Shown: positions 51,143-59,313 of the stretch, in pieces
Position numbering within the stretch: the first letter of the stretch is position 1
Layout: each line of letters begins with the position of its first letter
From: CAURNT01 sp963539215
Lineage (GTDB): Bacteria; Fusobacteriota; Fusobacteriia; Fusobacteriales; Leptotrichiaceae
Direction of reading: 5' to 3'
DNA length: 61,114 bases
NCBI GenBank assembly: GCA_963539215.1
Contig: CAUTJT010000009.1
Coordinates: forward strand, 1-61,114
Position numbers and translations under genes: made by a program
The notes under the pieces: generated by a model
Database searches by the model: none
The model's input: the letters and a program-made list of their open reading frames with translations, nothing else
What the model was told of the DNA's origin: nothing

Positions 51143-51544
51143 TTAGAATTCTTCTCCAGTCTTTGTATATTCCTCTATTATAACACCAGCTGGAACAGAA
51201 GTTAATACTTTTGCAGTAACTTGATATACTTTACCACTCATAGCACTTGTTGCTCCTGACACCATATCTATTAATCTTTGAGCATCTTCTTTATTTAAAT
51301 TTTCAACACTAAAAGTAACCATTACTCTTTCTTTTACTAATCCTAATATAGTTTGAGCTTCACTCAAAACTCTTGGGTTTATTATGGCATATTTTACTTC
51401 AGGCATAAATTCTTCCTCTTTCTTATCTTTTTTATCATTATTAAATAAACGTATTGCACCATTATTACTAGTATTTACAGTTTGTTTTTCCTCAACAACT
51501 TTTTCCTCTTCTTCTCCACTCCATAGTTTATCTAAAAATCCCAT
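51143..51544 (-). CDS. sepF: Cell division protein SepF
   Basis: SepF polymerises on the membrane and anchors FtsZ, standing in for FtsA in many bacteria. The 133-residue protein has the N-terminal amphipathic helix (MGFLDKLWS), an acidic/Asn-rich linker, and the C-terminal SepF domain (about 50-133) with INPRVLSEAQTILGLV, VNLNKEDAQRLIDMVSGAT-type FSVENLNKEDAQRLIDMVSG and KVYQVTAKVL. First gene of its unit with a promoter about 38 bases upstream. Confidence 0.92.
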   Translation of the reverse strand: MGFLDKLWSGEEEEKVVEEKQTVNTSNNGAIRLFNNDKKDKKEEEFMPEVKYAIINPRVLSEAQTILGLVKERVMVTFSVENLNKEDAQRLIDMVSGATSAMSGKVYQVTAKVLTSVPAGVIIEEYTKTGEEF

Positions 51545-51579
51545 TTATTTACCTCCAAAAATATATATTATTATTAATT

Positions 51580-51608
51580 ATTATACAACTATTTAAGATA
51601 TTTGTAAA
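51580..51608 (-). promoter_or_regulatory. Promoter of the sepF unit
   Basis: Minus strand TTTACA (51603-51608), 17-base spacer, TATAAT (51580-51585) preceded by AGTTG, the same -10 context (AGTTGTATAATA) as the mnmA and DUF1858 promoters. Confidence 0.7.
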
Positions 51609-51621
51609 GTCTTATAAACTT

Positions 51622-51654
51622 AAAAATAGATTCACAAAAGTTGTGAATCTATTT
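51622..51654 (-). terminator. Terminator of the metal-uptake operon
   Basis: A perfect 14-bp stem (51641-51654 and 51624-51637) with a 3-base loop, followed on the minus strand by TTTTTAAG. The stop codon of the last operon gene (51649) lies inside the stem. Confidence 0.85.
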
Positions 51655-52113
51655 AAAATTCTTAATCTTAAATTTATCTTGATACTTTCCTAATTTAGAA
51701 GTATAATTTTCTAATAATTTATTCCAATTTTCAATTTCATCATTTTTTAAAGCTATACCTTTAACAGAAACTACATGCCCTATACCAGCAGATAATACAA
51801 CCAAATATCTTCTCATTGCAGGTTTGGGTAAAACCAATTCTTCTTTATCATTTAACTCACCTTTATAAATAACAAATTTTCCAAAGTAATTTTCTCCACC
51901 TTCTTCTTCATAAACTTCATCATTACCATCGTAAGCTAAATCACTTAATAAATAAATAGTTTCACCGCTAGCAGATTCTCCGTTATCAAATCCACCTTTT
52001 ATTTGTATTAATCCTTTTTCATTTTCTACTTCACTAATATTTAATAAAGGAGTATGTGAAAATGAAAAAGTTGAAACTATAACTAATAATAATAATAATA
52101 ATAATTTTTTCAT
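51649..52113 (-). CDS. Small periplasmic protein of metal-uptake operon
   Basis: The 154-residue protein has a strong signal peptide (KKLLLLLLLVIVSTFSFS) predicted to be cut before His20, leaving a mature protein that starts HTPLLN. The next part (GGFDNGESASGETIYLLSD) resembles the beta-sandwich start of periplasmic nickel/cobalt accessory proteins such as NikL/DUF4198, but this is by eye. An acidic DGNDEVYEEEGGENY segment at about 62-76 could bind cations. It is the last gene of the ABC metal operon (1 base after the binding-protein gene), so metal delivery or sensing in the periplasm is likely. Not a recognised family. Confidence 0.65.
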   Translation of the reverse strand: MKKLLLLLLLVIVSTFSFSHTPLLNISEVENEKGLIQIKGGFDNGESASGETIYLLSDLAYDGNDEVYEEEGGENYFGKFVIYKGELNDKEELVLPKPAMRRYLVVLSAGIGHVVSVKGIALKNDEIENWNKLLENYTSKLGKYQDKFKIKNFK

Positions 52114-52114
52114 A

Positions 52115-53005
52115 CTATTTACCTCCTAATAATAATTTTAATTTTTCTAAATTATCTTTTAATATATATATAAATCCATCTTCATCTACTAAATCATCAT
52201 CATCTGTATCCGAAGGTATATTAGCTAAAGATAATTTAACATATTTACCACCAAGACTTTCAATCATTTTAATTGTATCTTTACTTAAAGCCCTATATGA
52301 CACAAATTTATTAACACCTGTTTCTTCCATAGTTTTTTTCAGAATATTTAAACTAGGATTTAAATCTATATTATAATGATATATTTCTAAAGAATCTAAT
52401 AAATAATCTAGTTCTGAATTACCAATTTGAATAACTGCTATATCTAATTTTTTATCTAAAACATATTCCATAAAATTATTATAATCATTCATAAATTTAT
52501 TTTTTAATTCTATAGAATTTTTTTCAAACACACTTGTGTATTTAGGATATAAATCTGATAAATCTAACTTTAAAATATCTATCATTTTATAAATATTAGA
52601 ATAATCTACCCAATTGAATTTAAGTTGATTTCCACGATCATCTAACTTTTCATTTAACACAAGAGAAGAGTCTTCTCTATAACTATAACTTAAATCAAGA
52701 TCTACTACTCTAATGTTATATCTTCTTGCCGCTTCAAAAATATAATCTTCTTCTAAATTATGTGAAAAAGATATTACTGCATCAGCTTTACCAAGTACAT
52801 CTTGTTTATTATCCAAATTACTAAAACTTATTTTTTGATTAAACATATCTGCATAAGCATCAAATACATTAACTACATCAATATCAGTTCCTTTTACTAA
52901 ATTTTTACCTAAAGTATAACTAACCTGATTAGATGTTATAATTTTACTATTAGATAAACTTATTAAAGATAATATTGTAAAAATAAATATATATATTTTT
53001 TTCAT
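52115..53005 (-). CDS. ZnuA-like metal ABC substrate-binding protein (altered site)
   Basis: From the ATG at 53005 the product is 296 residues with a signal peptide ending SLSNS. The order of segments (KADAVISFSHNLEEDYIFEAA; NIRVVDLDLS; YPKYTSVFEKNSIELKNKF; VNKFVSYRALSKDTIKMIESLGGKYVKL) follows cluster A-I (ZnuA/TroA) binding proteins. However, the histidines that normally bind metal in the GxDPH and DPHxWLDP positions are missing: the whole protein has only two histidines (near 90 and 212 by eye). An acidic loop SDTDDDDLVDED precedes the C-terminal helix. It is encoded with matching permease and ATPase genes. The metal, if any, is uncertain. Confidence 0.72.
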   Translation of the reverse strand: MKKIYIFIFTILSLISLSNSKIITSNQVSYTLGKNLVKGTDIDVVNVFDAYADMFNQKISFSNLDNKQDVLGKADAVISFSHNLEEDYIFEAARRYNIRVVDLDLSYSYREDSSLVLNEKLDDRGNQLKFNWVDYSNIYKMIDILKLDLSDLYPKYTSVFEKNSIELKNKFMNDYNNFMEYVLDKKLDIAVIQIGNSELDYLLDSLEIYHYNIDLNPSLNILKKTMEETGVNKFVSYRALSKDTIKMIESLGGKYVKLSLANIPSDTDDDDLVDEDGFIYILKDNLEKLKLLLGGK

Positions 53006-53019
53006 AACTTCACCTTCCA

Positions 53020-53895
53020 CTAAAGTTTAATTAAATTTTTAATAGCTATAGTCACAAAGAATATTATAGCAGATACTATAATAACTGCTGGTCCAGATGG
53101 AATGGATACTTCAAATATTAAAGGTAATAATATTCCAAGCAAGCAACTCATCGTTGAAAATAATATACTATAACTCATAAAACTTTTAATATTTCTAGAT
53201 ATATTTCTAGCTGATGCTGCTGGTATTAAAAGTAACGCTTCAACTAAAGATGCTCCTATTATTTTTACAGAAGCTACTGTAACTATTGTGATTATAAGTA
53301 TAAATACATAATCTAAAAATATTACATTAACCCCTCTTACCATAGAAATATTTTTATTAAAACTAGAAAATAAAATCTTATTATACCATAACATAACAAG
53401 TCCAATTAAAATAATATTAACAAGAACCAAAACAAATAAATCTAAATCTGAAACAGTTAATATAGATCCAAATAAAACAGATTCTAACATATGAGAATTG
53501 ACTTTACCCGATATATATATTATCAATATAGCTCCAAGTGCAATAGATACAGATAAAAATATACCTATTAATGTATCAGTTCCCATATAAGTTCTATTTC
53601 TAGTATAATTAATTATTATAGCAAATATTATACAATAACTAAACAACATTATATAAGGTGATTCGTAAGGCTCTCCTAAAAGAATTCCTATAGCAATTCC
53701 AGCAAGAGCAGCATGACCAATAGCTTCAGAAAAAAAAGCCATTTTTTTTATTATCACCATAGTACCTATGCCACCTAATATTGGTCCTATTAAAAATGAT
53801 GCAATTATAGAATTAATTACAAAACCATATTTAAAAAACTCAGGTAATACTCCACTATTTACTAAATCTACAAAGTATAATCTCAAAAACTCCAT
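53020..53895 (-). CDS. znuB: Metal ABC transporter permease (ZnuB/ABC-3 family)
   Basis: The 291-residue membrane protein has about eight helices and the ABC-3 family marks: GGIGTMVIIKKMAFFSEAIGHAALAGIAIG at 41-70 (the ATPase-contact loop), GTDTLIGIFLS, and the late VKIIGASLVEALLLIPAASAR. It should form the channel for zinc or manganese with the ATPase encoded upstream. The RBS AAGGAGTAGT precedes the ATG. The gene lies 8 bases after the ATPase gene and 14 before the binding-protein gene. Confidence 0.9.
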   Translation of the reverse strand: MEFLRLYFVDLVNSGVLPEFFKYGFVINSIIASFLIGPILGGIGTMVIIKKMAFFSEAIGHAALAGIAIGILLGEPYESPYIMLFSYCIIFAIIINYTRNRTYMGTDTLIGIFLSVSIALGAILIIYISGKVNSHMLESVLFGSILTVSDLDLFVLVLVNIILIGLVMLWYNKILFSSFNKNISMVRGVNVIFLDYVFILIITIVTVASVKIIGASLVEALLLIPAASARNISRNIKSFMSYSILFSTMSCLLGILLPLIFEVSIPSGPAVIIVSAIIFFVTIAIKNLIKL

Positions 53896-53903
53896 ACTAC
53901 TCC

Positions 53904-54596
53904 TTATGAGAATACATCAAATATTCTCTCATCTTTTAATTCTTCTTCTGGGATACCACTAAAAATTAAAGAAGATTTTATACAGCTAACCTTATCTGCT
54001 ATACCTATAATTTGCTTAATATTATGGTGTATCCATATTATTGTAACACCTTCTTTTTTTAATTTTTTAATTTTATCTATAAAGAAATTTTCACAAACTG
54101 TATCTATACCATTAAATGGTTCATCTAATATTAGTAAGTTTGGTCTTGGATATAAAGATTGTGCAAGACTTAATCTCTGTAGTTCACCACCTGAAAGTTC
54201 ACCAAGAAGTCTATCTTTTTTATCATACATATCTATACTTTTAAGTATATCATTTATATTTTCTCTCAATTCTTTATTTGGTCTAAAAATACACGGTTTT
54301 TTTTGATATATCATAACAAAAAAATCCCAAACTGTTATAGGTATTGTTTTATCAAAGTCTAATTTTTGAGGAACATAACCTATTCTTATATCATCATCAT
54401 ACTTCATTAAGATATCTCCTTCATGAGGCATCATTGATAATATTGACTTGACTAGACTTGATTTTCCTCCTCCATTAGGTCCTATTAAACAATGTATTGT
54501 TCCACTTTCTATTTTCAAATTAATATCTTTTAAAATTTGATTACCACCTAAATTAAGAGAGAAATTTTTAAATTCTATCTCTAAACCCTTACACAT
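53904..54596 (-). CDS. znuC: Metal ABC transporter ATP-binding protein (ZnuC-like)
   Basis: From the ATG at 54596 (GGAG 6 bases upstream) the product is 230 residues. It has Walker A GPNGGGKSS at 39-47, the Q-loop region GYVPQKLDFD, signature LSGGELQRLSLAQ near 134, Walker B LLILDEPFNGID near 155 and the switch region WIHHNI. The Q-loop GYVPQ and size mark the manganese/zinc/iron family. The longer start at 54608 lies inside the end of the preceding gene and lacks a ribosome site. Confidence 0.9.
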   Translation of the reverse strand: MCKGLEIEFKNFSLNLGGNQILKDINLKIESGTIHCLIGPNGGGKSSLVKSILSMMPHEGDILMKYDDDIRIGYVPQKLDFDKTIPITVWDFFVMIYQKKPCIFRPNKELRENINDILKSIDMYDKKDRLLGELSGGELQRLSLAQSLYPRPNLLILDEPFNGIDTVCENFFIDKIKKLKKEGVTIIWIHHNIKQIIGIADKVSCIKSSLIFSGIPEEELKDERIFDVFS

Positions 54597-54597
54597 A

Positions 54598-55161
54598 CTA
54601 TTCTCCATTCGCTTGGTTCATTAAATCTTCACCTTTTAAAGGTATTATTTTTTTAAATTTTTCAATATTTTTAATTGCATCTTTAGGATTTTCTATCTTT
54701 CCTTTATAATACAAAATAGTATTTTCAACGCCATCTTCCCTTATTTTTGAAGAAAGTATAAAATTCCCAATATCTTTATTATTACTTTTACCAATATAAT
54801 AAACAATATTTTCACGTTCTAACTTAACCCAATCAATTGATCCTCTTTTAATCCATAAATCATCTTTAACAAAAGGATATACATTTTCATTTTCTAGATC
54901 ATTAACACTTTTAAAATCACTAATTTGAGTATTAAGTTCTAATTCAGATGAATAATTATATAAATCAGAATAGATACCATTTTCTTCACTATTAAAATTA
55001 TCAAAACTGCTAATTTCATTATTAGACAGCACTCTTTCAAATTTACTATTATTTGTTAAAAATATTAAACTAAGAGATATTATTAAGGTTATTATAACAG
55101 TAATATATACACATCTATTTTCTTTGGTATTATCCAAAGGTTTAACTTTTTTAATTTTCAC
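54598..55161 (-). CDS. DUF6162-like membrane-anchored protein of metal operon
   Basis: The 187-residue protein starts with a short basic tail (MKIKKVKPLDNTKENR), one membrane helix (18-37), then a periplasmic domain with ENGIYSDLYNYSSELE, YPFVKDDLWIKRGSIDW and VYYIGKSNN. This layout resembles the DUF6162 proteins encoded beside metal ABC transporters in Pseudomonas and others; I rely on memory of that family, not on an alignment. It is the first gene, with a GTG start 4 bases after AGGAG, behind a candidate Zur box. The ATPase gene overlaps it if the longer start is used. Confidence 0.6.
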   Translation of the reverse strand: MKIKKVKPLDNTKENRCVYITVIITLIISLSLIFLTNNSKFERVLSNNEISSFDNFNSEENGIYSDLYNYSSELELNTQISDFKSVNDLENENVYPFVKDDLWIKRGSIDWVKLERENIVYYIGKSNNKDIGNFILSSKIREDGVENTILYYKGKIENPKDAIKNIEKFKKIIPLKGEDLMNQANGE

Positions 55162-55181
55162 TATTACTCCTAATATATTTT

Positions 55182-55196
55182 TGTTAAATTATAACA
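55182..55196 (-). promoter_or_regulatory. Candidate Zur operator over the -10 of metal operon
   Basis: Minus strand TGTTATAATTTAACA, an imperfect palindrome that agrees with the gamma-proteobacterial Zur consensus I know (TGTTATANTATAACA) at all but one position. It covers the -10 (55188-55193), where repressor binding would block transcription. No other intergenic region inspected here has such a site. Confidence 0.6.
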
Positions 55197-55217
55197 TTTT
55201 TTAAACAACTAATTCAA
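55188..55217 (-). promoter_or_regulatory. Promoter of the metal-uptake operon
   Basis: Minus strand TTGAAT (55212-55217), 18-base spacer, TATAAT (55188-55193) with TGT before it (extended -10). The start GTG is about 27 bases downstream. Bases 55218-55300 hold nothing else I can assign. Confidence 0.7.
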
Positions 55218-55306
55218 GCAAGCAAATTCAGTCTTAAAAGCTTTAAAAGATTATTATAAAGAGATTTTTATATCTATATTTTTTTAGTGTTAAAATAATA
55301 AATAAA

Positions 55307-55333
55307 TAAAAAACTGAGTCTTTCGACTCAGTT
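55307..55333 (-). terminator. Terminator after ompA
   Basis: Minus-strand perfect 9-bp stem AACTGAGTC/GACTCAGTT (arms 55325-55333 and 55312-55320) closed by a GAAA tetraloop and followed by TTTTTTATTTATTT. Confidence 0.9.
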
Positions 55334-55344
55334 ATTATATTTTA

Positions 55345-56535
55345 CTATTTTTGAACTTCATATTCTAATTTAACACCAGTAACTGATATTTCAACACGAC
55401 GGTTAGGTGCTAATTCTTGTTTTAAGATAGTTAAGTTTTTATTCATTGGATTAACTTTAGGTTCGCTTTCACCTTTACTTGAAGCTACTATTCTTTCTTT
55501 AACACCTAAAGTTTGTAAGTAATTCTTAACTGTGTTAGCACGACGTTGTCCTAATCTATAGTTATAAGAATCTGAACCTAATCTATCTGTATGTCCTACA
55601 ACATCTATTTGTACTACATTTGAATAAACTTTATTTAATTCAGAAGCAAATTTTTCAATTTGTGCTTTTCCTTCAGGTTTCATATCTTTTAATTCATATC
55701 TATCAAATGCAAATAATGCATCAGCACTAATTTCTAAAGTATATTTTTGAACAGTTGGAGTTTCTTTAGTAGTAACTGGTACTTCTTTGATTACTTCTTT
55801 AACTACTTCAACTATTTGAGGAACATAAATTACTTTTGGTTCTTCAACTTTAGGAGCTTCAACTTTAGGTTGAGCAACTACAACTGGTTTTTCAGTAATA
55901 GCTTCAACTGTATTGTCTAATTTTCCAAGTCTTAATCCTGCAGTAATTCCTACTTTGTTTATAACACCTTCTTCAGATTTTTTAACATCCGCATCTTTCG
56001 CATCAGCTGAAATAACATTTTTATCTAAATGTGTTCTTGAAGCTAATGCTTCTACTACGAATGGTCCATATTCTCCATTAAATCCTAATGCATAGTATAA
56101 TCCACCTGCAGCAGCTGTTTCATTTGTAGGTTTTGTTCTATAAACATCTTTAACAAAGTTATATCCTAATTTACCAACTATTGCTAAAGGTGCATCTCCA
56201 TTTTCTGCTTGTAATACATTCGCTTTAACTATTCCGTATACTGGAACACTGTGATATCTTCTATCAGAGTTTTCAAATCCATAACCATAAGTTTTGTTAT
56301 TGAAATTGTATTCTACTCCAGCTCCTAATTCAACTTTATATTCATTAAAAGGGAATACTTCAACGTTAGCAACAAATCCTTTTTGTAAATCTTGAGTATT
56401 TTCGTTGCTGCTGAAGAATTGATCATTTTTAGCATATCTTCTAAATACGTCATATCCTCCTTTTAATTGCACCTCAACATTTGCAGCTGCAGTAAGTGAT
56501 ACTAATGCTGACAATAATAATAATGCTTTTTTCAT
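55345..56535 (-). CDS. ompA: OmpA family outer-membrane protein
   Basis: The 396-residue protein has a signal peptide (MKKALLLLSALVSLTAAA), an N-terminal beta-barrel of about 200 residues, a Pro/Val/Glu-rich linker (about 216-255, with repeated APKVEEPKV-like units), and an OmpA-like peptidoglycan-binding domain from about 266 containing DALFAFDRYELK, VVGHTDRLGSDSYNYRLGQRRA and NRRVEISV. It would tie the outer membrane to the cell wall. It is monocistronic, with a strong promoter, AGGAGGAT RBS and terminator, suggesting high abundance, as for OmpA/FomA-like proteins in Fusobacteria. Confidence 0.93.
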   Translation of the reverse strand: MKKALLLLSALVSLTAAANVEVQLKGGYDVFRRYAKNDQFFSSNENTQDLQKGFVANVEVFPFNEYKVELGAGVEYNFNNKTYGYGFENSDRRYHSVPVYGIVKANVLQAENGDAPLAIVGKLGYNFVKDVYRTKPTNETAAAGGLYYALGFNGEYGPFVVEALASRTHLDKNVISADAKDADVKKSEEGVINKVGITAGLRLGKLDNTVEAITEKPVVVAQPKVEAPKVEEPKVIYVPQIVEVVKEVIKEVPVTTKETPTVQKYTLEISADALFAFDRYELKDMKPEGKAQIEKFASELNKVYSNVVQIDVVGHTDRLGSDSYNYRLGQRRANTVKNYLQTLGVKERIVASSKGESEPKVNPMNKNLTILKQELAPNRRVEISVTGVKLEYEVQK

Positions 56536-56578
56536 TTTATCCTCCTATAATATTATCTTTATTCATATATTCAATATG

Positions 56579-56607
56579 ATTATACTATATTTTTCTCTTA
56601 AAGTCTA
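56579..56607 (-). promoter_or_regulatory. Promoter of ompA
   Basis: Minus strand TAGACT (56602-56607), 17-base spacer, TATAAT (56579-56584). The -35 departs from consensus in the same way as at hpf-dps. Confidence 0.75.
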
Positions 56608-56645
56608 GTTTTTTTGTTTTTAATATAATTTTTTTTAAATAAAAT

Positions 56646-58703
56646 TTATAATATTTTAATATCATACTCAAGATTTTCATCAATAATTTTACCTTTATTT
56701 TTTTGCAAATAAATTTGAGCATAATTTTTTGAAATTAAAATTTCTGTCATATTTTCAACTATATCTACTATTTTAAGATCTGATAGTCCGCTTTGTTTTA
56801 TACCAAATATTTCTCCTGTATCACGTATTTTTAAATCTTCTTCAGCTATTTCAAATCCATCATCAGTTTTTTCCATAATTTCAAGCCTTTTTCTTGATAT
56901 TTCGTTTTTAGTATCAGAAACTAAAAAACAATATGATTGCATAGAACTTCTTCCAACTCTACCTCTCAATTGATGTAGGGAAGATAACCCAAACCTCTCA
57001 GAACTTAATATAACTATTATTGTAGAGTTTGGTACATTTACACCTACTTCAACAACAGTTGTAGAAACTAGTATATCTATATAATTATTTTTAAATTCTT
57101 CCATAACCTTATCTTTTTCTTTGTTATTTAATCTTCCGTGTAAAAGTCCAACATTAAATTGAGGAAATTTTTCTTTATACAATTGAAAAACTTCTTCAGC
57201 TGATGATAAATTTAATTTTTCACTTTCTTCTATCAAAGGAGAAACAACATATATCTGTCTTCCTTCTTTTATTTTATTTTCTATAAATTTATACATCATT
57301 TTTTCTTCTTTTTTATTTTTTATCCATTTTGTTTTAATAGATTTACGTCCTATAGGCTTATTTTTTATAATAGACACATCTAAATCACCATAAATAGTAA
57401 GAGCTAATGATCTTGGAATTGGAGTTGCACTCATAACTATTAAATTAGAATATATACCTTTATCACGTATTTTATTTCTTTGCTCAACACCAAATTTGTG
57501 TTGTTCATCTATAATTATTAGACCTAATTTATTAAATTCAAGATTATCTTCTATAAGAGAATGAGTTCCTATCAATATATCTATAGTACCATTTTTAACA
57601 TCTTCATATACTTTTTCTTTAACTTTACCTTTAACACTTCCTGTTAGTAATCCAACATTAATCCCAAATTTACTAAACTCATCACATACTTCTAAATAAT
57701 GCTGTCTTGCTAATATTTCTGTAGGAGCCATTATTACTCCTTGATATGAATTTTCAGCCATATATAATAACATCACCAATGAAACTACCGTTTTCCCACT
57801 ACCCACATCTCCTTGAAGTAATCTATTAATAATTTTACCTTCATTTAATTCTTTATATATCTCTGATATAACAGTCTTTTGATCATGAGTTAATTCAAAT
57901 GGTAAATTTTTAATATACTCTTTAACATATTTTTTATTATCATTTAAAAAATATAAACTACTATTTTTCATATTTTCTGAATATCTATTTTTCAAAATTT
58001 TAGTTTCAAGTATAAGAGCTTCTTCAAATATAAATCTCTTTTTAGCTTCTCTGTAATCATTTTCATTTTTAGGTTTATGCATATTAATAATAGCTTGTTT
58101 TCTATCCATCAATTTATTATCTAATATAAAAGTTCTAGGTAAATTTTCTTCAAAAAGAAATAAATATTTATCTATAGCTTCTTCTATAATTCCAATTAAA
58201 ATTTTTTGTGTTATCCCTGATGTCAAAGGATATATAGCATCTTTTTTATCAACTTCATTTACTCTAACACTTTTACTATTTAATTTTATATACGAAGGAT
58301 TAACCATTTGTAATATTCTTTTTTTTCTTACTTTTGATGTAACTTGTATATTATCATTAATAAATATAGATTTTGATATATATGGAGCATTAAACCACAC
58401 AACTTCCAACACATCTCCATCTTCATCCTTAATTAAAGCTTTAATCATTTTTCTTGCATTAAAAATATTAACTTTTAGATCAATTACTATACCTCTTACT
58501 ATAGCATTTTCTCCATCTTTTAATGTAGAAATTTTCTTTAGTTTAGCACTATTTTCATATGCTCTTGGAAAAAAATATATTAAATCCTTCAAAGTATATA
58601 TACCAAGTCTTTTTAATGCATTTATTTTATTTTTATAGCTCTTATTTTTAGCTAAAGATTTAAAATTAAAACATTCTAATTCATCATATACTTTATTATA
58701 CAT
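56646..58703 (-). CDS. recG: ATP-dependent DNA helicase RecG
   Basis: RecG remodels stalled replication forks and Holliday junctions. The 685-residue protein has the N-terminal wedge/OB domain (about 1-190), Walker A GDVGSGKT at 298-305, the DEQHKFG (DExH) box near 400, SATPIPR, and the C-terminal helicase domain ending in QLRGRVGRS and the RecG-specific TRG region (GEIFGIKQSGLSDLKI). Length is typical. It lies last in the recA unit, immediately after rdgB. Confidence 0.96.
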   Translation of the reverse strand: MYNKVYDELECFNFKSLAKNKSYKNKINALKRLGIYTLKDLIYFFPRAYENSAKLKKISTLKDGENAIVRGIVIDLKVNIFNARKMIKALIKDEDGDVLEVVWFNAPYISKSIFINDNIQVTSKVRKKRILQMVNPSYIKLNSKSVRVNEVDKKDAIYPLTSGITQKILIGIIEEAIDKYLFLFEENLPRTFILDNKLMDRKQAIINMHKPKNENDYREAKKRFIFEEALILETKILKNRYSENMKNSSLYFLNDNKKYVKEYIKNLPFELTHDQKTVISEIYKELNEGKIINRLLQGDVGSGKTVVSLVMLLYMAENSYQGVIMAPTEILARQHYLEVCDEFSKFGINVGLLTGSVKGKVKEKVYEDVKNGTIDILIGTHSLIEDNLEFNKLGLIIIDEQHKFGVEQRNKIRDKGIYSNLIVMSATPIPRSLALTIYGDLDVSIIKNKPIGRKSIKTKWIKNKKEEKMMYKFIENKIKEGRQIYVVSPLIEESEKLNLSSAEEVFQLYKEKFPQFNVGLLHGRLNNKEKDKVMEEFKNNYIDILVSTTVVEVGVNVPNSTIIVILSSERFGLSSLHQLRGRVGRSSMQSYCFLVSDTKNEISRKRLEIMEKTDDGFEIAEEDLKIRDTGEIFGIKQSGLSDLKIVDIVENMTEILISKNYAQIYLQKNKGKIIDENLEYDIKIL

Positions 58704-59288
58704 TTATTTCTCCAATAAATATTTTTTCAATAGTCCAAAGGCCTTAGCTCTATGACTTACTTTATTCTTTTCTTCTAAAGTTACCTCAGCAAATCCTTTT
58801 TCTAATTCATATGAATAAAATATAGGATCATAGCCATGTCCATTAGTTCCTTTTAATTCTTTAGATATTTCACCATAACACTCGCCTCTAAAATGTTCAA
58901 TATGACCATTTTCTGGATAATATATAGTAATCACTGAGACAAAATGAGCTTTTCTACTTCCATTTTTTGAATTAACAAGTTCTATCATTTTTTTACATTT
59001 TTCATTATAGTCCTTACATTCTGGAAAATATCTAGCACTAAATATTCCAGGTTCACCGTTCAAATCATCTATACATAATCCAGAGTCATCAGCAACTGTA
59101 GGAAATTTAGATATATCTCCTATTGTTTTTGCTTTAATTAAAGAATTTTCTTCAAAAGTTTTACCGTCTTCTACAATTTCACCATTAAAAAATTCTTCTT
59201 CTGAAACTATTTCTAAGCCAATTTCTGAAAATAATTTTTGAAATTCCTCTAATTTACCCCTATTTTTAGTTGCTAAAACATACTTCAT
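58704..59288 (-). CDS. rdgB: dITP/XTP pyrophosphatase (RdgB/HAM1)
   Basis: RdgB hydrolyses non-canonical purine triphosphates (dITP, XTP) to keep them out of DNA. From the ATG at 59288 (AGGAGGAAAA) the protein is 194 residues and opens MKYVLATKNRGKLEEF, with ENSLIKAKTIG, the catalytic VADDSGLCIDDLNGEPGIFSARY, GHGYDPIF and the C-terminal KNKVSHRAKAF motif. An in-frame start at 59336 would add 16 residues not seen in the family. Confidence 0.96.
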   Translation of the reverse strand: MKYVLATKNRGKLEEFQKLFSEIGLEIVSEEEFFNGEIVEDGKTFEENSLIKAKTIGDISKFPTVADDSGLCIDDLNGEPGIFSARYFPECKDYNEKCKKMIELVNSKNGSRKAHFVSVITIYYPENGHIEHFRGECYGEISKELKGTNGHGYDPIFYSYELEKGFAEVTLEEKNKVSHRAKAFGLLKKYLLEK

Positions 59289-59313
59289 TTTTCCTCCTAA
59301 AATTAAAACCAAA

